Positions 9,900-21,844 of a stretch of 64,000 nt of DNA are shown in pieces (the first letter of the stretch is position 1; every line of letters starts with the position of its first letter). This DNA is from Porites lobata (lineage: Eukaryota > Cnidaria > Anthozoa > Scleractinia > Poritidae), in the NCBI GenBank assembly GCA_942486035.1, contig CALNXK010000023.1:1298501-1362500 (forward strand), given 5' to 3'. Both the position numbers and the translations under genes were made by a program. The notes below the pieces were generated by a model. It made no database searches. It saw nothing but the letters and a program-made list of their open reading frames with translations, and was not told where the DNA came from.

Positions 9900-12800
9900 A
9901 AACGCCGACATGATCCAAGTAGTTTTGTGAAGTCATTTTGCCCAAAAACTTGTTCCAATGTCTTTTTCTGATCAAACTTGTGTAGGTCTACCAGTTGTGT
10001 TCTAGTGGATGAATAAAAGAAAATAAGATTCTGCATAAAACAAACAAACAACAACAAAAACAACAAACAACAATTTTCCTTAAAAGAGTCTCAAACATTT
10101 CCAAAATTAAAGAAAAATATGGTGTAAAGTTGTTTTGTTTTAGAAACAATCTACTTTTTCAGTCCATTTGGACAACTTTTCCCAAATAATCTGAAAAAAA
10201 AAGCCAGGCTTTGAACGTTAAGTTGAAATTTATCATAGATGTTTTAATTTCGGTCCCGTTCAGTAGTTTTGAGTTTGAAACGAGAAAACTTTAACAGTAA
10301 AAACCTAGTTTTGATGCAAAAAAACCTACTGTTTTGGTTAAGGTGAACAAAGTTAATTCGAATGAGTGAGATCAGTTTCACACACAAGAAAGGAGATATT
10401 ATTGGAAGAACTAAATAAACATTGTTCGCACGATGAAAAACAGCCTTGAACTGAATTTCATATTTCAAACGAAAATTACCAAGACACGAACAAAAGAATC
10501 TATAAAATGGGCAGGTCAAAGTACTTCTGTTGAAAAGAATTGAAGATCTAGCTGTTTGCTTGTCCATTAGTTTTTATTTTACTTCCTTGAAAGGTGAATT
10601 ACAGAACAAACCTTTTAAACCTGTGTTTGCCTTTGACCAAAGGACTGCAAAACAAGTGATTTCAATTGAAATATTTTTGTCCATAACCAAAATCCTTAGA
10701 TGGTTTGATGTGAGAAATTATGAAAAAAGAAAATTTTGATTTAAATATCTAGTTCAGTTTCTTAGTTTTTGACAGCTGTTCCTATTAAAATGACTGCAGT
10801 CACCGTTTTCTTGAGGTCAAGTTTTGATGAAACATTGAGAGCAGTTTTTATCAGTTTTGCCTAGTCGTTGTGTTTATATTAATATCAGCATGCTGGTTGA
10901 CGATCATATATTGAGTAACCGATCTAAGTCGAAAAGTTTTGCCATTCAATGAAAATGAAATTCCTTACAACAAGCATTTGAGTAGATGCACAAAAAAATT
11001 GAAGTGGTGGTTCACTCTATTACATCTGGATGAAAAAAAAGAAGATTTAATGGTTTTTTGACGAAACGAACGCTATGAGGCCAAAGCGGTAACAAAGTGT
11101 CTCCGCCAATAAAACAGTTTTTGTAAAGTTACATGTATTTTGGCCAAAGACTTGTTCTGGTTAAAATTGACAAAACAAAAAAACAGATGAAAATGATGAA
11201 ACGACATGAGCTATTTTGGGCGAAAACTTGTTCCAAACTTGTTTTCTGATAGTAATAGGCCTTTTTCGAGTTCCAAAGACTCTTGTTTTCAAAACGAGGC
11301 TAAGTGCAAAACCTTTCTTGTGAAAATGAGTGGCAGTTGCATGAGAGTAAAGGATCATTTTCTTATCAATAGATTCGCACTTGGCCTCGCTTTGAGACAG
11401 AGGCTCGAGGCAACTCGAAAATGGCCTATACCTTATGAGTGGATGTTTTTCTTTCTTCCTATTGTGTTGTTCTAGTAGATGAATGGAAAAGGGTTGACTG
11501 CCTATGAAAAAAAGAGAGAGAGAAAGAAACATATACGGCCTTAGAAGTCTAGTTGAAATTCAGCATAGATGTTTTCATTATGGTGTCGTTTAGTTGTTTA
11601 GAATGGTCGAATCTCTGGAAATTGAAAACCTGGATGATCGTGTTTGGAGCCAGAAAAATTCAACGGTGATAATCGAGTTTTGATGCGAAAAATCTATTGT
11701 TTTGGTCAGGATTTGAGTGTTACAGACCTTGAAATTAAAGAGAAGCTGGACAAAGTTATTTCGACTAAGTTAGTTCAGTTTCATCCAAAAGAAAAACTAA
11801 TAAAAATAATAACTAAAATTACTTCTGAACAATATTGCTTGCACGAACAAAAACAGATTACAATTGACTTTAATAAGAAAAATATTCCAAGTCTCGAACA
11901 CTAAACGAGTTTGTTATTTGAAAAGCAGCTCTAAAAACTGAGGTCAGAACCAAGAGGCCTGAACTAAGTATTTTTCTGGAAAAGTCTGAAAAAGTGGACG
12001 TGTTGGTCTAGCTGTTTGTTCATCCATCGTTTTTAACTTGACTTTCTTGTGTGGTGAATTAGAGAACCAACTTTTCAGACATGTTATTTGTCTAAGACCA
12101 AAGACTGCAAAAAGGAATTCAATGCAAATAATTCTGTCCGACGCCAAATTCTTAAATCGTTTGAATCCGAGAAAATGTTAGAAGAAAATTTTGATTAAAA
12201 TATCGAGTTCCGTGTTTCGTTTTTGATAGCTGTTCCTCTCCAAGCAATTGCAGTCACCGTTTTCATGAGTTAAGGTTTTGATTTGGAATTAAGAGATGTT
12301 TTAATTTTCCATAGTCGTGATACGATGTAGGTTATGAAAACTATCTTAATTCAACAGAAATACAAGGATACTTTGGCTATGTTCATAGAATGAACACTTA
12401 TCCAATATATGACACTCCACTCAGTAGAGATCGGAACGAGCAGAAATCACGCCGCTAAACCGTTCTTGTGTGTAAACAGAAGTCCTATCCGGTATGATTT
12501 CTGAGGCGGCACAAAACCTATCCGGTATATTGTGAACAAAGCCTTTGTTTTCTTTTAAATATAAGCATGTTGGTTGCTTTTTAGCACATTGAAGACCTTG
12601 ACACCAAAGTGTAGAAAAACAACTTTACTAAGTCACTCTGTTTTTGTTCGATTTAAATTTTTTTCAGAAAGATCATAAATTGAGTTACTAATCTAAGTCG
12701 AAAAATAACGCCGTTTAATGCAAAATGATATGAAGCATTTTCAGTTTTCAAACATCGATGCAATAAAAAAATTGAAGTGGTGTATTTACTCACATTTGAC

Positions 12801-15640
12801 AGTCTCGCCCGGGAAGGGGGGAATCCCATATAAAAGTGACGGGAATGATCATCGGAGAATTGAAATTAAACTCCTAAGGGAGACTAATGTGGGTGTGGCT
12901 CAAGCTTTAACTGACCCCTTACAAAGGAGACTATTCTAAAGCACACATCACGGCAGTTTATGTAAGTTTATTTATGTACATCCCTATAAGCAAAAACTTA
13001 ACGGGCAAACATAGTGACTTTCAGTCCCAAACACCCTAAGTGAGACTAGGAGCATCGCCGTCACTTTTATCTGGGAGTCCCCCGCCCCCGGGCAGTCTCA
13101 AGACTTTTGGAAAGTTTGAATGAAAAAGAATAAATCGTTTACTGACGAGGTGCAATAAAGCCAAAAAGCTTTCAACGCTCGGTCAGGAGCAGAGTTCACT
13201 TTACCTTCCATAAAGGCATATCTTGTATGTAAAGTTTAAAAAAAATGAAAATTGATAAAACCGTACTTGGTCTAAGTAGGTCTGTAAAGTTATTTTGCCC
13301 GAAAACGTGTTCCAATCTCTTTTTCGGATAAAACTTGTTTAAAGGTCTATTTTTTTAAAAACGTTTTCTTTTTTAAAATTGTGTTTTTCTGGTAGATGAA
13401 TGAAAAAGGGTAAACCGCATGCCCATCAGAAAAAGCAAAAAACTTATAAACGTTTCCGAAAAAAATTCTCTAGGTTTTAAGATTGGTATCAGTACAATTT
13501 CAGTACTTATCAGAGCTTTTGCTGAATAATTAGGTTAACAGCCACGTCTTTAGTCGTTAAGTTGAAATTCAGCTGACGAATCATGATTGGAACCCAAAAG
13601 ACTGTCTAGTTTTGCTAAGAAAAATCTAATGTTTTGGTCAGGATTTGAGTGTTAAAAGACCATGCAGTAAAATAAAAGATGAACCAAGTCAATTCGACCA
13701 AGTTAGTTCAGTTTCACTCAAAAGAAAAAAATATTATTGGAATTTCTCACAGAGATGAAATCAATAACAAAAACTTACCAAGACACAAACACAAGACGAG
13801 ATATTCTTTAAAAAGGAGTTATAAAATGAGCTTAGATGTGTTGGTCTAGCTGTTTGTTTGTTCATCAGTCAGTGTTCATTTTACTTCCTTGAGTGGTACG
13901 TGTATTACAGAACCAGTTTTACCACGACCAAACAATATCAAAACCAGGATTTCGATTCAAATATTTCTGTTCCTTTGCCAAATTCGTAGGAAGTACGACT
14001 CGAGAGATTATACGAAACAAAAATTGACCAAAGGTCGAGTTCCACGTGACTACAGTCATCGTTTTTACGAGGTGAAGTTTTGATTAAGCGTAGAGATGTT
14101 TTAATTTTTCCCTAGTCATGGTGTAGGTTTTGAAAAATAACTTAGTTGAACAGAATTGCAAGAAATATCCTTTCTTTTCTTATTATTTTTGGTCGCTTTT
14201 TGTACGTCAAAGAGCTAATTAAAAAAGTGAAGTTAAAGATTAACTTGACTTGGTCACGTCGGTTTTTTTCTTCGATATTAATTTTTTTCAAACGATCATA
14301 AATTGCGTTTCTAATCTAAAGGAAGCATTTTTATGTAGTTTTGGCTAATGCTGCTTAAAAAATTGAGGTGGTGGACTAACTCTGCGAGAATTGACAGGCT
14401 TTCTTGGAAAGGTTTAAATGGAAAATAGATTAAGTCGTTGTTGACGAAGTGCCATTTAGCTCGGCAAGGAGGAGTTGGTCCCATCTCGTTTTCTGAAAGG
14501 AATTCAGCTAAGGGGTGGATGTTAAGATTTTTTTCTTTCTTTCTGTAGTGCTGATCTAGTAGATCAATGAAAAAGAACGAAACGAAACAAGTATTTTGCT
14601 CTTAATGAGTTCGAAAAATTTCCAAAATTTCACAAAAATTAGTAGGAAAAAAAATTGTTAAGTTCTTTTGTTTTAAAAAGTCTACAATTCTATTCCTTTA
14701 GGAGAGCTTTCCCCAAATAACTAGAAAACTGGCACGGCTTTAGACGCTCAGTTGAAATTCAGCATAGATGCTTTCATTTGGTGGTTTAGTAGATTAGGAT
14801 GGTCGAATTTCTGGAAATTGACAAACCGAAAAATCAGGTTTGGAACAAAAAAACGTTAACAGTGAAATATCAAACTTTTAATATGAAAAATCTACTCTTT
14901 TGGGTACGATTTGAGTGTTAGAAAACTTGAAACCAAAGTTAATTTGACCAAGTTGGTTCAATTATTGCTGGAACTACTAAATGAACAATATGATTCACTC
15001 GAACAAAAAACAGATTTGATTGGAATTTACTGACTGATTTTCATTTAAGCATTTCATTTAAAAACCGCTTTAAAATGGCCTGAACCAAGTACTCTTGTGA
15101 AAGTCTTTAAAGAGTAAGCATGTTAGTCTAACTGTAATCAGTTAGTGTTCACTTTACGGAACAAAAAATTGCAAAACAGGCATTTTAATTCAAATATTCC
15201 TGTCCGATGCCAAAATTTTTAGGAGGTACGATTCGAGAGACTATTGAAAGAAACGTTTGACTGAAAATATCGAGTCGCCGTTTCCATTAGCCGTGCTGTA
15301 GTTTTCAGTTCAGAAATGCGAATAGTATTTCTTTTCTTTTTATTATAAGCATGATGGTTGCTTTCTTGAACTTTCTGAACATTAAGGAGCTTGATAACAA
15401 AGTGTGTAAAAATTCAACTTAACATACTCACTTCTGTTTTTCTAACAATATGCCTTATAATGTACGTTTGGCCAATGATGCCGAAACAATTAAAGTTGTG
15501 GATTTACTCTTTCACATTTGACAGTCTGTCTTTAAATCAATTTTTGACGAAGTGCCATGAAGCTAAAAAGCTTTCAGCGCGGCCACGAGGAGTTTTCATT
15601 AAAGTGTCTATTGTATGACGTAAATTATAAAAAATGGTTT
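9900..15640. repeat. four diverged tandem copies of a 1.2-1.9 kb unit
   Basis: The same landmarks recur in the same order. Landmark A (AAAACTTGTTCCAA-like) is at about 9945, 11215 and 13300. Landmark B (TCTAGTAGATGAATGAAAAAG-like) is at about 10000, 11473, 13391 and 14556. Landmark C (GTTTTGATGCGAAAAATCTA-like) is at 10306, 11675, 13607 and 14871. Landmark D (GTCTAGCTGTTTG) is at 10547, 12006, 13845 and 15126. Landmark E (GATCATAAATTGAGTTACTA) is at about 10903, 12670 and 14295. A GAAGTGGTG-like block follows at 11001, 12774, 14367 and 15495. Copies are clearly diverged and their reading frames are broken. The longest unit (copy 2) contains a later MITE at 12807-13093. The unit does not encode a protein I recognise. 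Confidence 0.82.
12807..13093. mobile_element. 287-bp MITE with 6-bp TSD (AGTCTC)
   Basis: Ends are inverted: GCCCGGGAAGGGGGGA at left, and TCCCCCGCCCCCGGGC at right. The inverted match extends about 45 bp through an AAAAGTGACGG block. Flanking AGTCTC occurs at 12801-12806 and 13094-13099. The homologous site in array copy 4 (about 15512) reads TTTGACAGTCT without insertion, giving an empty site. It has no coding capacity. Confidence 0.85.
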
Positions 15641-15649
15641 CTAATCATT

Positions 15650-18600
15650 TCCGAGTAGGTGGTCTTTCTAAACTGCAAAAAATTATCAATTTGAGTTTTT
15701 GGCTTTGTTTGTTATTGTTGCTGTTTTGTGACAAGCGCAAATAAGATTTTACGGGACTAAAACTTTATACGTAAACCAACTAGCTTCCTTAATTTTCTAG
15801 CCGACGCCATTTTGAATAATAATGACACAGAGAGAACAAAATGCAAGTTTTCTTAAGCCAGTTCTCATTTTCCTTCAACAAATCAGTCTAACACGGTCAT
15901 CAATTTCGTTGGAAAGGCTTTATTTTTGTCTGTTCTACACTATTGAAAGATCAAAAACAGATGTGAATAAAATTTTTTAGTATAACTCAAACTGTGTTAA
16001 ACAAGAGAGGAATCATTCATATGTAAGTTAGATAAGAAAACACGAGGTTTCTTCAGCCATTCATCACATAACTGTGAGAGCGTAATAGAGCGCTTTCACA
16101 TGACGTCACGGCGGCCATATTGGTGTTCTAAACAAATCCTGTGGGAGTTGAACTCTTGACTCTTTCTTTTGTTCCAATAAATTTGCATAGATGCTGGCCA
16201 TGTGAGAGAAAACGCACTTTTCCAAGAAAAACATTGATGCTGATTGGCATAATAATTCATATTCCTGAAAATAACGAACAGCTTTGCTATCGACGTTTTC
16301 GCAATTCAGTTAGACCCAATAGAATAACAATTAAAATTTGTCGTTAAAAATAAAATCACTTCAAATGCATTTCAGTGCAAAAGTTTTATTCGACTTCATT
16401 CATCGTGCAATTTTTTTGGTGGTTACAAAGTACTTGAATATGTTAATCGCTTGCTTTGAATTTTTTTATAAAGAACATGTAAACAACAATAAGTCGACTG
16501 ATCGAATAAATTATTTCTCTTCTCCTCCAAAACATTTGTTCGTGTCAGAGTTTTGAAATTTAGACTATACAACGGTTTGAAGACACCGTTCAATTTCTTG
16601 AATAAATTTGGTTTGACTGTTTGCAGGGCTTGCGTGTTTATTATGGTCTATATAATCCAAGAGATAAATGACTTGGTTCGAATTGAAATACAAATTCCCG
16701 TGTATCTTGTACCGAGACATGGGATTTTACTGTTTATTTGTGTACATTCTTTCACGGCTTGAACTTGTTGTAGCACAAGTGAAAAAATGAGGCAATTATA
16801 AAGCAATAAATTTTTGAAATGTAGTGATAGTTTTGAAGTTGTAGACAAACTTGTCAATGCGTAAAGAAATTGGAGCGCACCAACTGTTTATTTGTGATGC
16901 TGAGTGCGATTTAATTTAACGCTGTGCGCAAAAGGTTTGAAGGAACGCAATTTTTCCTTGTGCTACAAAAGTACGACCTGAATAAGGTTTGCTTAGAGGT
17001 AACATGGCAGGTCATAATTTTCATGAATGAGGAATTGAAATCTTTGCTTCAAAATGTTTGACGTTTTAAGTTTTAGAAGAAACTTTTGTAGCAATTTATC
17101 GCCTGCCATGTTGCATTTAAACTTTATAATAAGACGTATACACCAACTTGAGCAAAAATTACATTGTAAGTACACACAAATTTTTAGCAAATCTTGTTTA
17201 CAAAAGAAATTGGACTTAAAATTTCTTCAAATGCAATTTAAATTTTTTGCTCAAGGAAATTTAAAATTTCTTGTTGAAACGTTTTGCAAGAGTTGGTGTA
17301 TGCAAGTATTTTTGGCAGAAAATTTTGAAAAAGGAAACTCTGTTAAATTTTGCTCGAAAACGTTGTAAGGGGAAACGCTGTGCAAATTTGGTCAGATTTT
17401 CCCGCCAAAAGACTTAGTATATTTTTGAAAAATTTTTTTGACACCTTTTTATTAATACAAATGAAAATTACTTAACTAATTAAAGAATATATGGTGAATA
17501 AAAATATTAATACAAAGTGATTGTTGCTTTATTAATTAAATAGAAACTTAACAAACATTAAATTGTTGAAAAGAAATAAAAATATTACTTGAAAAACTTT
17601 GACTACTTTCTTTGAGTAGTAATAGATATATATAATAATTATTTTCCTTTTTTTTAAAAAAAATACGACGCATGCGCCGTGGGGCGCGCCGTATTTTTTC
17701 TAAGTCTTTTGGAACCACATTCCAATCATATTTTCGTGAAGACAAGAATTAACATAAAAAATTCTAATCATCTCTTAAAATTTTAAGAAAAAAAAAACGC
17801 AAAAACTCATCGAAAATTTGTCTTGGCAAATAATCCTTTTTCTATAAATGCAAAACTATCAGAAGTTTTAACCGTGCAGATCAGTCCTGGAAATTGGTTG
17901 AAGTAAGCTTAAAATACTTTGCTATGCGTCCAAATCAGTCTTGTTGAAGCAAAGCAGTTAAAATTCAATACGCCTACCATCGAAATACTTTGATTTCGCG
18001 TCCAAATTCGTCTTGTTTGGTCTTACTTAGTAACCACAAAATTAAGCAAGCGAAGCATCTTAAAAGTTTGTTTACGCTGCAAAATTCTACTCCTACTGCA
18101 TTAATTTGCACGGTCAAATAAAATTGGTGCCGACGACAATAACATTCTGTTGGATGGCTGGAAATTGTTCAGCCAAAATTTCATCCCAAATGCTCTTAAA
18201 GAAATATTCAGAAACAGCGCAACACATGATTTTTGAAAGCAATTCATTGTCAGCTATAACACAAAGGTTTTTTTGAAATAAACATTTAGAGCTAGGTAGA
18301 ATTGATGGGAGACATTTTTTGAGTAAACAATCACTAAATAATGCGAAACAGATGAGAGCAGAAACTTTTCGGTTCCTTTTTAAAATTACGAAACTAATCT
18401 AGTGCAGCTAGCTTTGAGTCCCCAAATCGACAAAAATGGTCTCGTAAGGCTCGAAACAACATTTTTTTCCAGTTTGCATTACAAGACAAGTATGTAGCGT
18501 TTGTTTCTTTGCCAGAATGTATTTTCTTCAAGTCTTGACACGAGAATTTGGAGAAAAGTGACAACTGAATTAATTAAAAATCCTTGATTTCAATTCAAAT

Positions 18601-18990
18601 TTTGTCCAACGTATTAGTTTAGCCTTCAGTTACATTTCTTGTTGACAATTTATCTTCCGATATATCGTTTCCTTGTTTGTTTCTTTGTTAGCCGTCTAGC
18701 TATCTACATGAAGCTTGCTTCCTGTCCGCCATTTCGGGGCGTTACGATTCCAGAAACCAAATATCTTGTGGAAATGGAAATTGAAATGGAAAGGAAAATT
18801 TAACAGTCGAAACCTCAGTTTTTTACTAGACCTTTGCTAGTCTAGAGCCCTGGTGTTTCCTCATCTTTTGGTGTAGTTCAACAATATTGTTGTCATAATT
18901 CCGGTATATCTGGCTATGGTATCACAAGTTAAACATTCCTTTGTTTTCATTGTAACAGTTGTTTTTGTTATAAACCGTTATATTTTGCCA
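15650..18990. other. AT-rich intergenic, no gene seen
   Basis: Many short A/T-rich open frames (for example around 16.1-17.4 kb) overlap on both strands with no splice or family support. I treat them as chance. A short dispersed repeat is annotated at 16085-16150. Confidence 0.5.
16085..16150. repeat. dispersed repeat carrying TGACGTCA and GCGGCCATATTGG
   Basis: The block TTTCACATGACGTCACGGCG, continuing GCCATATTGGTGT, recurs almost unchanged at 41350-41380. It contains a palindromic cAMP-response-element core (16101-16108) followed by a YY1-like GGCCAT word. It is probably an end of a transposable element. The regulatory meaning is unproven. Confidence 0.6.
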
Positions 18991-18999
18991 CTGCTTCCC

Positions 19000-19810
19000 G
19001 GTGTGGTAAATGTTTTTAACCCTGTCATCAGTATGGTTTGTTGAATGTGATCGTGTGGGTAGGTGCACAGGCAGACCACCCTCTGTCAGTGGGGCCGTTG
19101 TTGATTGGAATTCGAGTATTGATCTTTCGGTCTTTATAGAAGAAAGACAGATGAACAGTACGGTGGCTATAATTTGCTCCAAAATGCAGATTTTAACGCA
19201 AATGTATCAATAAAAGTTTGAAGAAAATATTAACTGAGTCATGAGTCATGTTTTTTCGCGGTCCCGTGAAAAAAAACGTGAGACGTGACTGTGGTGAGTG
19301 TAGCACACAGAGGTACAGCTGCTGAGAATTACTTTCAGTAGACAAAGCAAAATAGGTCTCTGGTCAGTAACTGGTTTGGAAAGTGTTAAAAGTACGCAGA
19401 AGCACAGTAGGTCAGTCAAGTGAATGTGATCTTATGAGTGAGAGTATTTGTAGTCGGGGGTTTGTGGACATTGACTAGCATTAAGCAAAGTAAACTAGTT
19501 CTCTTTATAGTAAATGGTTTCAACCCTGTCATGAGTAAGCCAGTTGAATATCATCGTATGGTTGAGCCTTGGTCCTCAGATGTAATTTTAGTGAGAATGA
19601 TTGACGTTTGACAAAGCAAACCACGTGTCTGTACAGTATCTGGTTTGAAACACCCAAACATATTTCAGGCAAATGTGATCGTCTTGGTGAGGGTAATCCT
19701 CAGTGCTGCTATTGGCGACAATAACTTGCGTTTGGCAAAGTACGCTAGTTAGTTCCTTGAATAGTAGATGGTTCCCGCCAAATAATAGCATAAAAGTCAC
19801 CACTGATGAA
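19000..19810. repeat. degenerate tandem repeat, roughly 120-150 bp period
   Basis: A GAATGTGATCGT-like word recurs at about 19040, 19420, 19545 and 19668. A GACAAAGCAAA-like word recurs at about 19338, 19484, 19612 and 19733, each followed by a GTCT/AGTA...GGTTT block. Units are poorly conserved, so exact borders are uncertain. Sequence of similar flavour continues after the LINE (about 22.0-23.6 kb). Confidence 0.45.
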
Positions 19811-20239
19811 AGTATTTAAATGGCCTTCCTAGCGCAGTCTATTGCCAGTTGGAATGTGGCTGAACAGTGACGTCACCTCAACATGAGACTGTACTTGTAA
19901 GGTACTTGTATGGTAGTAACTACTACCTCTACTTCCGGTCAAGGCCTAAAAGACGACGGGGAGGAAACTGACCCCATAAGGCTATATTTTCAGAGCAGTA
20001 TCTCTCAGCAGTGTGCTTATGTATGTAGTAGAAGCACATCCTCTTTAAGCCCTCCCATGTGCATGCACCCATGTTATCGGCTGTTGCGCTGCAGAGCTGT
20101 CATCACGAAAAACATGTCCAGAAAGAGCAATTCTTCTTTTTTTAATGGTAGAGGTCACCTTTTCAAAACTACCCTAAAGGTCACCACTGATCTTCTCCAA
20201 GTCACTCTTCCAGATGTTCTTCATTTTGTTCAGTGATTG

Positions 20240-21840
20240 CTAGGCCAGTGCTTCACAAACATTTATGTCTCTTTCCTTAGAACACAAAGTCAATTCCAGC
20301 CACCCATGTATTTGAAATCTTGCTCCCTTGACTCTTCCACGATTCCACGATTGTCTCCATTTCCTTTCTTTCCAAGTTCAAATACACAGCTTTGGTCTTT
20401 TTTGCATTCAGTGACAGCCAAACCTAACCACATTCTACCTCCACATTGCGCAAAAACTGCCTAGCTTGCCTAATTTCATCAGACAGAAGAACAATGTCAT
20501 CAGCGAACTCAAGGTCAGTTAACAGATTGCTGAAATCCTATGACCCCGTAGCCTCCCACGTTCTTAGGGGTTCGTCACGCGTGACGAACCCCTAAGAACG
20601 TCCGCGTGGGAGGCTATCTCCTCCGAAGAGTAAAACCAAGCTCCTCCTCTTTTCCTTGTGTGGCTTGCCTCATTGCATAATCGAGCACAATCGAGCTCAA
20701 TGACAAATAGATATGGTGCCAAATTGTCCCCCTGCATGATTCCAAAAACTATTTGAAAATAGTCTGTATCACCGCCAGGGGATACAACCTTTGCTTTGAT
20801 GTTGCTTTACATTAGCACGATTGTATTGATAATTCTCTCCGGGATGTCATAAGCAGAAAGGATCTTTGGACATCTCTTGATGGTTAATGGAGTCGAATGC
20901 CTTAGTAAACTCAATAAATTCCATAATCGATGGTAGATGGTAGTGTTTTACTCCTTCGAGGATTCGTCTCAGTGCTAGCGCCTGCGTAATGGTAGATCTA
21001 CCCGGGCGAAAGCCATTCTGATTGTACAGTATCGCAGACATGGATCTATTATTGGGCGTATGCAATTTAGTAACATTCTGTTATTCAGCCTGGCGACTAC
21101 CAATGTTAAGCTGATACCTCTGTAGTTTCCAGTGTCCCTTAACTTGCAATATTTGGAAATTGATTTTAAGTTGAGGACGGCGAATTGGTATTATCAGCAG
21201 TTTGTTGGCAAAAAGAATAATGTCGTCGATCTTGGGCATTATGCCATCATCTCTAGATGCTTTACCTTCGCTTATCTGCTTCTTGGCATTTTGTAATTCC
21301 TCCATGGTGAATTCAGTCTCATATTATTTCAATGTTATGCAGAACAGGGTGAACGTCATTCAGCATTGTGTCTTCAGCGGGGGTTCCCAACAAGTTCTTG
21401 AAATGCTCATACCACTGCTTTTTCCTTTCTTCAGGGGTTTCCCCCACAATTTTCCAGACGCTGCTGCTTTACGATTGATTATTGTATTAACTATTTTCCA
21501 AGCCTTGCTGAGGTCAACTGCTTTGAATTCACTCTCACCTTCCCCAATATGATACTTAATAGGTTGCTACTCACGTTCCTTGTATACTGCTTGTAAATCA
21601 CTTTTGGCTTCTCTTCTTGCGACTGCTTCCGGGCTCCTTTCGTCTTGTGGATATTGAATTCTCCTGTTAGTCTTTCGTTTCTCTTTTGTGGGTCGACTAT
21701 TCTTGCATTGTTCGAGTGTCTATCCTCTTTTCCTTTCCTAACAAGTGGGGGTGTTGCTGCGGCATCTTTTCTTGCCTCTACTAATGTGTTGTATTGGTCA
21801 GCTGATCGTTGTGACAGCGTCAACGAAGTTCTAAGCACAC
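20240..21840 (-). mobile_element. non-LTR retrotransposon (LINE) reverse-transcriptase remnant
   Basis: Reading the minus strand from 21.84 kb down, LINE ORF2 motifs appear in order: a thumb-preceding MEELQNAKKQISEGKAS segment, then QNGFRPGRST, then the palm A box (FTKAFDSINHQ), then a GIMQGDNLAPYLF segment, then the active-site FADDIVLLS box at about 20480-20515. Several stops and frame changes interrupt it, and a 68-bp palindrome is inserted between the last two motifs, so it is dead. The clade is uncertain (RTE or CR1/L2-like). No full 5' end or endonuclease is recognised. Confidence 0.85.
20549..20616. mobile_element. 68-bp near-perfect palindrome inserted in the LINE
   Basis: TAGCCTCCCACG...TTCTTAGGGG at left is mirrored by CCCCTAAGAA...CGTGGGAGGCTA at right, with centre GTCACGCGTGAC. 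Only a 4-base asymmetry (TCCG) breaks the symmetry. It interrupts the reverse-transcriptase reading just upstream of the FADD box. The ends resemble other TAGCCT...AGGCTA elements here (58790-58949, 35544-35692). No clear target duplication was found. Confidence 0.8.
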
Positions 21841-21844
21841 TGTA

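Noticed and set aside
10244..10567. 107-codon minus-strand open frame
   Set aside because: It lies inside the four-copy array and is not open in the other copies.
17054..17368. 104-codon plus-strand open frame rich in Phe, Lys and Leu
   Set aside because: AT-rich composition makes such frames likely by chance. There are no splice sites and no family match.
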